In this document: piece after piece, positions 1 through 11,084 of the stretch
Position numbering within the stretch: position 1 is the first letter of the stretch
How the letters are laid out: each line of letters begins with the position of its first letter
Source: Melastoma dodecandrum
Taxonomy: Eukaryota > Streptophyta > Magnoliopsida > Myrtales > Melastomataceae
Direction of reading: 5' to 3'
Assembly: GCA_029817715.1 (NCBI GenBank)
Contig: JARUPY010000412.1
Span: 118,844 to 182,843 of the forward strand
Length of the DNA stretch: 64,000 nt
Made by a program: the position numbers and the translations under genes
The notes under the pieces: generated by a model
Told to the model about the DNA's origin: nothing
Database searches by the model: none
What the model saw: only the letters and a program-made list of their open reading frames with translations

Positions 1-1279
1 GACCGGAGGTTCAAAGGACGACGAGGATCAGCTATCAGAGGCCATGAGAGTTGCAAGAACGAGGGTTTCTGAGAATCCGAAAAGACAAGAAGGATGAGGG
101 TTTTTCTGAGTGCGTGAGCAGGAAACCTTGACCCTAAAAGATTTTATAACCCCAGAAACCGACAAAGGTAGGGTCCAAAAGGGACGTCGTTTGACGACTG
201 AGGCCTAACATAGACGTCACCTCATTTACGAGGTAGGCGACATCCAAAGCGTCGCTTTGCTTGGAAACTGATGACGATTCAATTGTCATAAGTGGGTAAG
301 CGAAAATGTTCACAATGAATAGACATTTATTCTCATTCAAATCCAAGCGTTACACGGGTTTACTTGATAGTAAGTGTACACAAAAAAATAAATAGATGAT
401 TCAGTAGATGACGCTTCCACTCGTTGGAAATGCTCTATTGAAGATATCACGAAGGCCTGGCATTCATCAAGGGTTTATCCACAGAAACCATCGGTTCTTC
501 CCTCACATGAAGGACATCCGTAGTTGCAAAGAGAAATCCCCTCCCATCGGTAGAAGCGTCTGGAAACCCTATTTTTTAGGACGCCAGATGGAACCTCACG
601 TGATGCCATGGAGTTAAAGACCCGATGCCTTGTCGGATCTCCTAGAACCCGTGAAGTTAGCAAATTGGGGGATGGAACAATGATTTCTACCTTAACAACC
701 CCGGCGAACCAGCCTCTTGGTTAGCCAGGGAGGGCCAGTTTAGTGAGGTACCAACCAGACAACATCCGCGACACAGCGCCGAGGGCTTGTGCCGGCTCGC
801 TTCCCTTCCAGAAGGAGAAAAGTCGAGGAGTTGGAGACCACCCTCATAAGGTGATGGGTATAGGCTCCCAAACAAGCTAAGGTGATGGGCATAGGCTCTG
901 GATGGAATACCAAAAGAAAGACAGGAACTTCATGGCTTGGCTATTTTCAAGAAAACGGGGCTTGTGAGTTGAAAGACGATCCGAGCCCTTCAATTTATAG
1001 CGAAGTCGTGACAGGTAAGAGGATTTTGACGAAAGATATTATGACAGAGATTTTGGGGATCGCAACAGTTGTCCTAGAGATCTCAACCGATACGACTCGG
1101 AGATATCGACGGTCAAGGGTCATTACTCGCCTACACACGTTACCAAGACTACAGGGGAATGATTCGTTGATCTTTTTCAAGGCGAGACAGATTACTCAGT
1201 CTGCCTTGAGGGGGGCTTATATGTTTAGCAACATAAATTCTGGGCCATCTCAGCTCAATCTGTGAATCCGAAAGGGGAT
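1..1279 (+). mobile_element. 3' internal part of a Tat-like Ty3/gypsy element, upstream of its LTR
   Basis: No protein domain is readable here. The layout and texture (short phrases such as gtgatgggcataggctc, and a GA-rich stretch before a noncoding leader) resemble 34.1-34.7 kb of the complete Tat element in this window. It ends in a purine-rich run (aaagggga, about 1271-1278) directly before an LTR starting with TG, which is how an internal region ends at the polypurine tract. The short reading frames show no recognisable family. I infer non-coding 3' sequence of a gypsy element whose 5' part lies left of the window. Confidence 0.5.
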
Positions 1280-1716
1280 TGTTGCCAAGATTGCTCATAT
1301 GGAAAGGGATATTCCATGAAGACTGGCAGTGAAGGAAGCGTAATATATGTGTAATATTACATTACCGTATATACATAGGTCTAGCTTAGTATAAATAGTT
1401 GTTCTTAGGCATTGTACAAACACATATCCGCACCTCTCTACAGACGGACATATATTGTCATATTTTATCTTTTCAAGTATTCCAGTGTTCAAGCTCTCTT
1501 TGTGCTTCCGCGTTCCTGCTCACTCTCGAAGCATCGTCGATGGCATCTGTACGTGCTTCCACTTAAGGCTGTCCATCCGCAGTCTTCCTCTCTTTCTTTC
1601 ATTTCATACGGCGACCACACATTCAACGAATCCTCCGTGCACCAGTTGACCCGTAGTGCTAGAGATTTCCGACGTGTTTGGATCCGGCTTGTCCGTGGTC
1701 ACTTACGGAGCGAACA
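1280..1716 (+). repeat. LTR of a Tat-like gypsy element (3' or solo)
   Basis: About 437 bp beginning TGTTGCC and ending GCGAACA, so it has TG...CA termini, preceded by a purine tract. It contains a TATA-like tataaatag near 1390, as expected for an LTR promoter. The 3' 190 bp (about 1530-1716) recurs with moderate divergence at 12690-12847, including cttcatacggcgaccaca-like and ccgacgtgtttgga segments. No primer binding site follows, so this is a 3' LTR or a solo LTR. The partner LTR is outside the window, so the target duplication cannot be tested. Confidence 0.6.
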
Positions 1717-1734
1717 GAACCTAATTGGGAAATT

Positions 1735-2062
1735 CGTATGGGTCGATTGGGCTTGTATAGCCCGTAAGATTTTACGAACTCAGTTCGTAAAGTACGAAGT
1801 TCGTAAAGTATGAAATTTAATAGTACCACTTCGTAATATTTTACTAAGCCTAATACAAACCAGACGGGAGAGGAGTACGAGGCCCAGTACGAATCGGTAC
1901 TAAACAGTACTTACTGTTTTATAAAGTATGAACAGTCGCGAAGAAGTACAAACTAAGATCGTAAAGTACGAAGACTACGTAGTGAAGTACGAACTCACTT
2001 CGTAAAATTTTACAAACTCAGTTCGTAAAGTTACCACTTCGTAAGATTTTAAGGGCTACCAC
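1735..2062. repeat. Cluster of near-palindromic cgtaaagtacgaa repeats (MITE-like)
   Basis: Variants of TTCGTAAAGTACGAA and of CGTAAGATTTTACG recur many times (for example near 1762, 1785, 1800, 1965, 2000, 2023 and 2038). Each is close to its own reverse complement. The same motif set, including a cataagattttacaaactca-type phrase, appears inside the copia gag at about 48420-48690, so it looks like a dispersed element rather than local low complexity. I do not recognise the family and cannot fix its ends. Confidence 0.5.
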
Positions 2063-3786
2063 CCGCCGAACGTGGCTTAACGGCTCCCACCTGCCTTGCA
2101 TATGATAACTCGTCACAAGACTTTCCTTTGCAGACAACCCGCATGACTAACAATCTGCACGAACAGATCAGCGACAACACGGACAGTATGCAGTTATGGA
2201 AGACTCTCTCTCACAAAGGTGACTGGCTCGATGAATGAACGGTGGACGCTCTAAGCTTTTGCAACAGTGAAGACTCAAAGGATTCTGGTAAACTCTTAAG
2301 TAGAACGACAAGTTGGAAGTGTTTCTTCGCTCTTGCTCTTAAGTTCGTTCATAGTTATGAGCTTCCCAATCAATCATAATGGCTAGTTGATCTCTTGTCA
2401 TTTGTTCCATGATTCGATCATGTGGATAACTTCCAAAATCATAAAACATTATCCTTAATGTTATTAGATAATAATAAACCAGATTAATCAATCCATAAGA
2501 GATAATGTTATTCTGCATGGAATCTGAGTTATGTGTCTGCGGAATTAGAAATTTCCATATATAGAATTGACTTCGGGATTATATGTTTCCTTTGAAGGAA
2601 AACATTCCCATCCCATATTTATTCTCACCATAATAGAGAGATATTAGGTCGTGTCATATTCCATAAGAGGGGAGTCTCTTTAGTTTAGGGAATATAGCTA
2701 TGATATCTTTCCAAAATTAATAAAGAATGAACTTGATAACCAAGTCCCTTTCACGAACAAATCTAGACTTAATTTATGGATTAATTCCATAATAGATAGT
2801 GGACTCCATAATAGATCTTGTCTTCAAAACATCTGATTACTAGATCGCTTCCTCCGCTGAAGTTCTCCGCATAACTCTTCTCGTATTGCTAAGATAACAG
2901 AGACCGGCTTCTACACTCGAAAACTTATTGCTTTGTATATTTAAATAGCACATTAGTAATACTTAACCACACTAAGTGGCACGACAAGAGGGAGGGGTTT
3001 CATTTTGACATTTTTACGACAATGATTATTTTAATATATAGATCCCATTCCATTAAAGGATATGTTTAGATAAACAACGATCTGTTTGTTTTAGACACGG
3101 TAGTCCTCGGGAAGAAATGTCTTGATGTAGACTTCATTGATTGGTCTCTGCTCTTTCATTCTCGGAGATGTGAAAATGATTGGCTGTAGTAATAGCGAGA
3201 AGAGAGGAACAGGTTCTTGTGAAATGAAACAAGAGTTGGAAGAACTGAGAAAGAAACGTGCAGCAATGACGTCAGAGTAATCACATTGTGCGACTTTGAC
3301 AGCGTAAGGGAGGCTCCATTTCAGGGCCTCTGAGCAATTTCAAAGCGAAATGAGATTCTGATTATGAACACGAACCACGATTTTACTCAATAGGTGATTC
3401 AGTGAGGCAAGGAGCCTGGGGAGGGGAAGAGTGGAGAAGTCAATGAAGGAGACAACTCTTGCTTTGTCAACCGTGATCCCATCGTGACCGCGGTTTTAGC
3501 CGGAGGAGGGGCATATCTTACTCTCCCTTACGGCATCATATCATCTATGCTTCAGCATCCCTGTCACGACCATCCCTCGGAGCCCAAGGACTTGAGCCAG
3601 CATCGATCCATCATCCCTCTGGTCGACTCCGTCGGAGGGACATCAACGCCGCCGACGCATACACCACCTACTCTTTAACAGAATTCCATAAAAACTACTT
3701 TTAACATCCTGGCTTCATATCGGACTTTTTTTGTCACGTCGGCTTCACGTGTGTCGTTTCTGTCGTATCGTATAAACCGAGGTGTA
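2063..3786. other. Intergenic stretch, nothing recognisable
   Basis: AT-rich DNA without a supported gene. Some phrases (ttccataagagg, ccataatagat) recur locally between 2480 and 2830 and could belong to a decayed LTR, but I cannot pair them with a second copy. The 64-codon reading frame at 3484-3678 has no recognisable domain and is treated as chance. Confidence 0.4.
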
Positions 3787-4150
3787 TTAACGTCGTTTGT
3801 GCCAATATGGATGACACGTAGGATGTCGTTATTTGCAACACTAACTGAGGATGTATTTAATATAACGGATTAAGTACAAATATGTTTTCAAAGCGTTTCA
3901 ACGAAGATAGATCGGAAAAATTAGGTATAATACATGATAAATTTGCTAATTTGGCTTTGGAGAAGACGGATGTGTAACACCGTTTGTGCCAACAAGGATG
4001 ACACATAACTGTTATTTGCAACACTAACGGAGGATAGATTTGATATAACGGAGTAAGTATAGATATGGTTTCGAAGCGTTTCAAAGAAAGGGATTGATCG
4101 AAAAAATAAATATAATACATGATAGATTTTCTAATTTGACCTATAAAAAT
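3787..4150. repeat. Two-copy tandem repeat, unit about 188 bp
   Basis: Copy 1 runs from about 3787 to 3965 and copy 2 from about 3975 to 4150. Both contain cgtttgtgccaa, ggatgacaca/g, gttatttgcaacactaac, ggaggat-like, atataacgga, aagcgtttcaa and ataatacatgata in the same order, with scattered substitutions. On the minus strand this yields a frame that repeats itself (SLKRFE and LSCIIPNFSD-type phrases), a by-product of the duplication and not a protein family. Confidence 0.7.
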
Positions 4151-4556
4151 TCTCTTACAATAGTTTTGTCGCTTTATAAAATGATATTTTTTTATTGGGT
4201 TTGCATTTAAGCCGTTGATGTGGTGGTGGGACGAGGCAAGCTTATTATGTAATAATTTGGACATTCACAATCTGTTCCTTCCATTTTAGTATCAGTGAAA
4301 AAAATTCACAAAATACATCAAAAAGTTTTAAAACTTTTAAAATAATGTCCTGAACCTAAGAAAAAAAGTGTGATTAAGTAATTTTGATACCGTATAGTTT
4401 CACGAATTTTATTTCCTTTTCCTCCTCGACTTTTTAAATTATGATTGATTGGTCTCCAATGATTAATAAAACTAAAAACAAAAGAAAGCAGCAACTATAA
4501 AATGTACACGGATTGAAGAGTTGTATAGAGCTCGTTTTAGTAACCATAAGCAGCAA

Positions 4557-5995
4557 ATGGCCACAAATACTCAGCTTCCACACCCAACTCATGATCATTC
4601 CCTGAAGCTCGCTCGTAGACTTCAGCCGCGAGTCAGATGGACCACTTTGTGATCTCTGCTGGAGGAAACTATCTAACTGAGGCCTACACCTGCTGGGAAG
4701 GATGCCTCTATGCCTGCCACAGACTATGTGCTGAGGCTCCTCCCAGGATAGATAACCATCCTTTCCACCCCGCCCACTCTCTTACCCTCTTCCATCACCA
4801 GTCCAATTTCTCATGCTGTGCTTGTGATGGTGGTTTCCCAGTCGGCAGTGTTTTCAGGTGTGAAGACTGCGACTTTATTCTTGACCTTTGCTGTGCTTTG
4901 GCTACTCTATTGGATCAAGGAGGCTCCCCGGAAGGGGCAGCCCCAGCGCAGATCGTCCACCCAGTTCATCCCCCCCGTCTGACTTCCTTTTCGACAAGGA
5001 ATGACTTTATTGTGGGTGAAAACTGCAACCTCTGCCGGGGAAGTGTCGAACACTATGGGCACACGTGTTATCAACCTTTTTGTGAGTTCCTAATCCACAA
5101 GAGATGTGTCAAAGAACTGTACTATGCAGATGGGACTAAAGCTCCTTATATTTATCACGAACATCAACTGGAGATTTTCCTTGGAGACGGCACAGGCTCT
5201 AAAAAATGTGCATATTGCGGGTCCGGCAAATTAGGCGAGTTCATTGGCTGTTCAAGTAGTCAAATTTTTCTTCACAAGAACTGCATTCAGGGGCCAGAGG
5301 TTCTTCAGTACCCTGCTCATCAACATAATTATCTGGTCCTGTTCATTTTTCCTCTCAACTGTCACGACCAAACTGTGAATCTTGGTTAAGTTTCACAAAA
5401 GGCGAGTTGTGCTATTCTTGCCCTGACTGTGATTTCCGGGTGCACGTGGGATGTGCCCTCCAGACAGTGGCTTATTGTGAGAAGGGTATGAGCCACGGTC
5501 ATCATCCGGATCACCTGCTCACTTTTGCCACAATGGTTTATAGGTTCCCGCTTCCTCGCTGCATGGTTTTCCGGGAAGGTATTCGTGACTTCAACTTCTC
5601 CTGCGTTATCTGCGCATTTTACATTCATTTCCTGTGTGCCCTTCGTGTTCCTACTCTGAAACACTGCCTCCATGAGCAATAGCTTCTGCATTTGGATGTG
5701 GCCCCTTCCATGGAATGCGCTGCAGAACTAGCATGAACACCCCTCTTTTCCGTTGTGCACGTTGCAACTTTAATCTTCATTATTAGTGTATGGAACTTCC
5801 ACCAGTATAAAAAGTGAGATCCATTGGCATCCATTGACTCTACATGAAAACTTCATTGAGGATGATTCTGGAGAATACTACTACGAGCACTGTGAGAAAA
5901 CAGGGGACATTCGGTTGGGTGTTTATGTATGTAGACACTGCAAGATTAGTCTACCACGAATTTATCATATAGAGTGTGTTTTGCCCGAGGTATAA
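4557..5995 (+). pseudogene. Cysteine/histidine-rich DC1 domain protein, broken
   Basis: DC1 domains are plant zinc-binding modules related to C1 domains. Several can be read in order: CDLCWRKLS followed by a shift into YTCWEGCLYACHRLCAE, then HPFHPAHSLTLFHH with CCACDGGFP and CEDCDFILDLCCA, then CNLCRGSVEHYGHTCYQPFC, KCAYCGSGKLGEF, SCPDCDFRVHVGCALQ, and near the end GEYYYEHCEKTGDIR with CRHCKI and HIECVLPEV. The likely start is the ATG at 4557 (MATNTQLPHPTHDH), typical of the family. The reading leaves frame near 4640, at 5389 (stop, then continuation from about 5392), at 5680 and near 5800. At least four lesions plus a stop make a pseudogene likely. Ligand and cellular role of the family are poorly defined. 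Confidence 0.8.
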
Positions 5996-6329
5996 ACTTG
6001 CTCCATCTCTCTCAACTCTTTTAAGTATTACATCACAAATTCCGTATCTCGTCGAGGATATGTCTGCCATATTTGCCAACCGTAGCTCTAACATATGTCC
6101 TATTTGCAAGTACATGTACTAATATGATTGTCACCATGGCATTCGATTGTGCGACATGAGTTTAAAATCTGTGGCTAACTTTTCCGAAATGATCCTATTT
6201 TGGACAGAAATTTCTTACAAAAAGTTCTCAGCGTGAGTAGCTTATGTAGTGTAGATGTTTGACTTCTATTACACAGAAGATCAAGGTTCATTATCAAAAC
6301 ATATTCAATAATTACCAACATCAAGTTCT
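5996..6329. other. Spacer between DC1 remnant and MULE remnant
   Basis: No open frame and no recognisable repeat. The 3' UTR of the DC1 locus, if it was transcribed, would lie here. Confidence 0.4.
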
Positions 6330-8090
6330 ATGAATATCAATTCCATAAACCATGTCCATGAAAAGTAATATTCACACCTTTTACAACGGCTCATGCTATA
6401 AGAAACATCCCATCATTTCCATCGCGTCTAACGATAGTCGACAATATCCCTCCAGCTTTATGTTTTAAAAAAGTACCATCGAATCCAATAAAACGACTGC
6501 AACCTAACTTAATCCATGCACTAATGGATGAATGCAAACAAATAACCTCCTCAACGTTGTATAGAGGCCACTAGACAGCGTCAAATCACAACAACGTTCG
6601 AAACAACTCTGCGGATATCTCCTTTTCAAAGCTGCCAGATAAGATCTAAGTCCTTTAAAATGTTCCTCTATTGTGCCTTGTACTAGTGTCTCTGCCAACC
6701 AACTAGCTTTATAAACTTTCATCAAAGGAACCTCAACCTTTAACTTTTCCATCACCTCTTGTTGTACCTCCCTATCTATACAACCGTCTTTGCGTATTTT
6801 ACCTTGAACAATCTGATTTGCCAACTATTGGGTTGTTGCTAGACGATTATGCGTGCTACACAACAAGTATGCTCAGGCACAACACTTCTAATGACAAATG
6901 TGTGTAGATCCCCAAATTGGTCACAATTGTTTTGGAAATCTGCAATTTCCGTTTGATTTGCCTCACTATCAAGGAAACCCTTATCCCCACGGTCTTATCC
7001 TTTGTCAAAAATAGGAAATAGGGAAACAATCCTAGGCGATTTTTGGGCTTTCCTGATTTTGGTTAAACCCAGACGACCATAAAAAAACCTTTCCCTCACC
7101 GAAAAGAACCACCACCACCGTTTCCACCCTTCAACAGTTCCTGACCAAGGTACATGCAAGGGAAACGAACCCCATAGCTGCTTCCCCAATCCTTGATATC
7201 TCGAAGTGGACTTGGACGCCATGAACAGCCTCCATGCCATCGTTGTCGAACAACCTCCACTCCTCGCTCAGACCGGGCTTCACACCGCCTCCAGCTCCTG
7301 GATCTGTCTTCCCATAAGAAGCTATCTCGACTTCCAATGCTGCCCTCAGACATCAACTCACCAGCCTCGGTCGCCATCAATTTAGCCACCCCCCTCCAAC
7401 AACTCATGCCTTCTCCGATCCTCCAGATCAGCCACGTCGTCGGCGGCCACAAGCAACCCCGACACTCCCAGACTCAACAACAGCGAGACCTTCAATGTGT
7501 TATCCATCTTCAACCATGAGCCACACAACCTCCAAGGACAGGCCTTCACTCATAGAGCCTTCTGCTTGTTTTAGTTGCTCCTTCTCCAACGAAGATTGTA
7601 CCCATTCAAAATGGCATATTGTTGTACAACATTATGCATTTGCTTAGGTGTCTCAAAACGCATGCCCAGCCTAAAGGAGAAGCTTTTGGGATCACATTGA
7701 GGATCATATATAGAAAGTTGACCAATCAGCTTCTTTCTTCTAACTCCTATTGTAGAGATTCCATCATCAACGGCTAATTTCATCATTTGTTTTCTCATAT
7801 TCACTGACAACTTCATCATCACTACCTACCACACTCTCACCCTCTTCCTACATATGAACGTCATCCTCAGCCTCGTCATCAACCCGCATATGCTCAACCT
7901 CTGACTCAGTCTCAACCTCTTCAGTACCCTCAAACATATGCTCATTCTCATGATCTCCCTCCTCTGAACTATCACCATCTTTAGACTCCTTCTCCGAACT
8001 ATCCCCATCCTTATCTGACCCCACACAATAAACTTCCGAACTTTCCCTCAACGGACTATTCCCCGACATTTTATACCACATTTTCCTCAC
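6330..8090 (-). mobile_element. Mutator-like (MuDR family) transposase remnant, interrupted
   Basis: Read on the minus strand from 8090. First comes a long acidic, serine-rich region (8090-7850), then a MuDR N-terminal domain (7822-7571: DPKSFSFRLGMRFETPKQ ... QYAILNGYNLRWRRSN). After an unrelated stretch, 6920-6504 continues the family pattern (VIRSVVPEHTC, LANQIVQGKIRKDG, PLMKVYKASWLAE, LVQGTIEEHFKGLRSYLAAL). The MULE DDE-domain start follows at about 6490-6400 (FIGFDGTFLKHKAGGI, then IA*AVV with an in-frame stop). Order and spacing match MULE transposases, but the frame is broken many times and the C-terminal half is missing. I found no terminal inverted repeats. Confidence 0.75.
6975..7560. 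other. GC-richer stretch interrupting the MULE transposase
   Basis: This stretch falls between the MuDR N-terminal domain and the zinc/linker part and has a different composition (CCACC-rich, few A/T runs). Its overlapping frames on both strands (for example 7096-7452 minus and 7193-7519 plus) match nothing I recognise. It may be an insertion or a filler segment captured by the element; I see no target duplication. Confidence 0.4.
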
Positions 8091-9737
8091 CTGAATGTTG
8101 GAATCTTTAGCTAGTGCAATTAGAGTGAAATAACTAAGTCACTATCTACTGCACCAACTTCACTATTCTGCCACCATTGTAGGGAAAACCTCCAGCAAAA
8201 CTCACTACCCCATTAACATGCATCCATACATCCAGTCTCTTCATCCTAAAAGCAGAGATGAGTTTAAAACAACGAAAATAGGCAACAATCACACTAAACA
8301 AACTCCAACAATCACCCTAAACTCCAACCCCTATAGTAATCCTTAAACAGTAAACCTAGAAAAGAAACATCAACTAACCTTAAAACTTTCACTTTTAGGC
8401 CAACCTTCAATATATATGCCCTACGTTTCTGAGATTCTTCTGTTGGGACGAAAAGAGGGTCGGTTTGTAACTCTCTGATTTTTGGGGTTGGGTCGATTTT
8501 GGGTGAAGTCTAATTGGTTGGGTCTGGGGACGATCAGGGCGTGGTGGGGTTTGTGGGAGGGAAGGGTTGTTTTTTTTTTCATTTTAAATTTGATAAACTA
8601 AAATAAATTAGGATTAGGATATATGATTGTACACGGTGGAAATACACGTAAGAAATTACATTCCGCCGTCACGCCAAGTAGGACGAAGGCAGCCTTTCGC
8701 TTTGGTCATAAATAAGACGGAATTTAAAGTTATGGATATAAAAGAAAGAAATAGAAGAAATGGACCTAAAAAAAAGTGGGGGCATATAATATATCGGCCA
8801 AAATTCTAAACAAAAGGGAGAGTCTCGTGGAAACCCAGCTGCGGGTGAGCCCAGATCCGATCCAGGCAAAGGAGCAAAAAAATATATCATCACCAAGGAA
8901 AAAGTCGAGCCCTGTCAATAATTATGAAGAAAATGTCGTTCATTTCCAATCTATTGCAATCGATTGAACAAGTCACTTATTAAAATCTCAACCTCGAAGA
9001 TTTGTCGAGATGCTCTAAACAATAATTTCATGTAAATAAATAAAAAAATCATGATCAGATTTCTACGTGTGAATATAGAGATCGAAATGGATAAAAGGAT
9101 CCCCCCCAAAAAAAAAATGAAATGGTAGTTGTCATTGTCATGAGTATATTAATTGCTTGAATCAAAAGTCGTTGTTTGTGTGGGGTCGAATGCAAATTTA
9201 ATTTTTGAGGGGTAGGGCCTGATCGTCTTTAATTTTTTTTTTTGTTAAACTAAGATATGCAATTAGGACTGCTAGGATTTGTGGCAGATTGCATTCTGCA
9301 TAAATATCTTATACTGTTTATTTGTTGGTTAAGAGGTGTCCAGTATGAAGTGAAGCACGAGAGAGGCAATACCAGTGAGTTAAGAGGTTAAAAATAGCGT
9401 CTCAACTTTGAGTTTGTGATATTCTTTCCGGTCCCAAAACTTAGGCCGACATGACTGAACGACATAAATTCCGCGTCTTTGTTTTTCATCAATATCTCAT
9501 CGAAACCTAATTCGATTCCACGCGCTTACGAATACTTTCGAACGTCCATAACTCTTTTTTTATCATAACTTGAGTTCAGTGGACTGAAGGATACCAACAA
9601 CTTAAATTTTATATCTTGTGTAGCAAACATACTTTAGATACATAAATCATTTCCTTGAAATTTAGTAAGAGGAATATTTTAAATTTATTATGAAATAGTT
9701 AACTGTGGATGCCATCATTATGACTCCAAGAGTAATG
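8091..9737. other. Intergenic DNA, no supported gene
   Basis: Mostly AT-rich, with homopolymer runs (T-run near 8567, C/A-run near 9101-9117). The short frames at 8627-8967 lack domains and overlap each other on opposite strands. If the MULE was once intact, its 5' UTR and terminal repeat would lie in 8091-8600. Confidence 0.4.
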
Positions 9738-9745
9738 ACCAAGAC

Positions 9746-11001
9746 TAGGGGTGAGCATAGGTTGCGGAAACCGGTCGGAACCGATACCATATGGTCTGGG
9801 TCAGTATAGGTTCTCGAATATATCGGGTAGGTTCTAAGTTCTAAATTTTTGAAAATCGGCGGTACCAAGTATGGTTCCAGGTTCCACCCTCGAAACCAAC
9901 CCGAAGAACCTGGAACCTAACATAAATTTTATCCAAGTTCTAGGTTCATAAATTTTACCCAACCCTTCGTAAATTTTACTTTACCCGACTCGGTTCCGGT
10001 TCTCCCTTCCGCACCTGATTACACAAATCTTTTCCCCGTAGAAGACACAGTTGATGGCAAACTTGAACGCCATGAGCCAACTCTTTACCTTTGTCTCGAG
10101 CGTCTCCCACTCCATCTTCTGTATCCTCGAGCTCGTGACCGTCTGGTCGACACCAGCATTGTAGAGTGCCTCCTGGACTATAGATTTCCTCACTAACTTG
10201 TAAATCTTTACGCATTCCTTCCCATATCCAGCCTCGATCATGCACTATGCAATCGCCCTCAGATCAAACATGACCGATCTAGAGCTCGAGCGGGTCGATT
10301 CAAAGACGGAGGTGGCATCAAGAGGTGACCCCGGACTGTCATGCTCAGAGGCCTCATCATCGAAGAAGTTCCAATAATTAGATTCGGCGACGATGGACCA
10401 GCCAACGCCGTAGGGGGACGACCGGTTCAACCGCGAAGAAACCGTCTCAGGATCTAAGAAGCTCCAGTTCGAGGACAGAATCTGGTAGAACTCTCCCTCA
10501 AGGTGGACCATGAGAGTACGCATGAGGGACTGAGCTCGAACCAAGTTCGGAGACGAAGGTCGTGCTCGGCATAGTACTGCATTGCGGCCTGGAGTGAAGT
10601 CACAAACCTTAGGAAGCGGTCAGAGTCGTGCTAGTTCCCCTCGTTGCCAAAGAGGGAGGAGGACCAGTCCTCGAGATCGTACTGAGAGACGAGCGCCCGA
10701 GCAACCTCGACGTTCTCGTCAATGATGGTGGAGGAGAGGGAGTAGCGTGCGAGGGACGAAGGAGGCGGGGATCGTGCGGGGTAGTGGAAAGGGCTCTGGA
10801 TCAAAAGTTGTTGAGGGATTAGCAAGTGTGGAAGTATGAACATGGTATCGGAACAGGTACCAGAACCGGCGAGTTGTTCTTGGGTGTTTCTTTGAGCCAT
10901 AGGGTAAGTTCTATGTTCTAAAAATAAGGAACCAGCCATTATAGGTGTAGGTTTTAGGTTCCACGTCCGGAACCTACCCACCCGGAACCTGCACACCCCT
11001 A
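9746..11001. mobile_element. Non-autonomous hAT-type element carrying an EXO70 fragment
   Basis: 1256 bp. The left end TAGGGGTGAGCATAGG and right end (as reverse complement) TAGGGGTGTGCAGG form imperfect terminal inverted repeats. The flanks are an 8-bp target duplication with one mismatch, ACCAAGAC (9738-9745) and ACCAACAC (11002-11009). An 8-bp duplication with such termini fits the hAT superfamily. Both subterminal zones are dense in GGTTCC/GGAACC and GTTCTA motifs, typical of hAT transposase-binding regions. No transposase is present. The interior (about 9980-10830) is host-gene sequence on the minus strand (next entry). Confidence 0.8.
9981..10830 (-). pseudogene. EXO70 exocyst subunit fragment captured in the hAT-type element
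   Basis: EXO70 tethers secretory vesicles as part of the exocyst. Reading down the minus strand: SSTIIDENVEVARALVSQYD (about 10745-10690), SLFGNEG then a stop, DSDRFLRFVTSLQAAMQYYA (about 10620-10570), a frameshift, LVRAQSLMRTLMVHLEGEF and YQILSSNWSFLDPE (10545-10450), SRSVMFDLRAIA, a stop, MIEAGYGKECVKIYKLVRKS, IVQEALYNAGV, KMEWETLETKVKSWLMAFKF and CVFYGEKICV (to about 10020). This is contiguous N-terminal to central EXO70 sequence, around 270 of about 600-650 residues. Lesions: one frameshift near 10550 and two in-frame stops. No introns are apparent; many plant EXO70 genes lack them, so this does not show retroposition. Paralogue not determined. Confidence 0.85.
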
Positions 11002-11084
11002 ACCAACACTCTTTGCTTGCTTTATCATTAATGCCGATGTATATCTTCACTATATATAGACGCACATCTTTAGCAACAGAAATT

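Noticed and set aside
1412..1813. 133-codon plus-strand frame
   Set aside because: Lies across the LTR end and its flank; composition and position explain it as chance within an LTR.
1735..2062. CRISPR-like array
   Set aside because: Plant nuclear DNA; motifs are irregularly spaced near-palindromes with no unique spacers and no cas genes.
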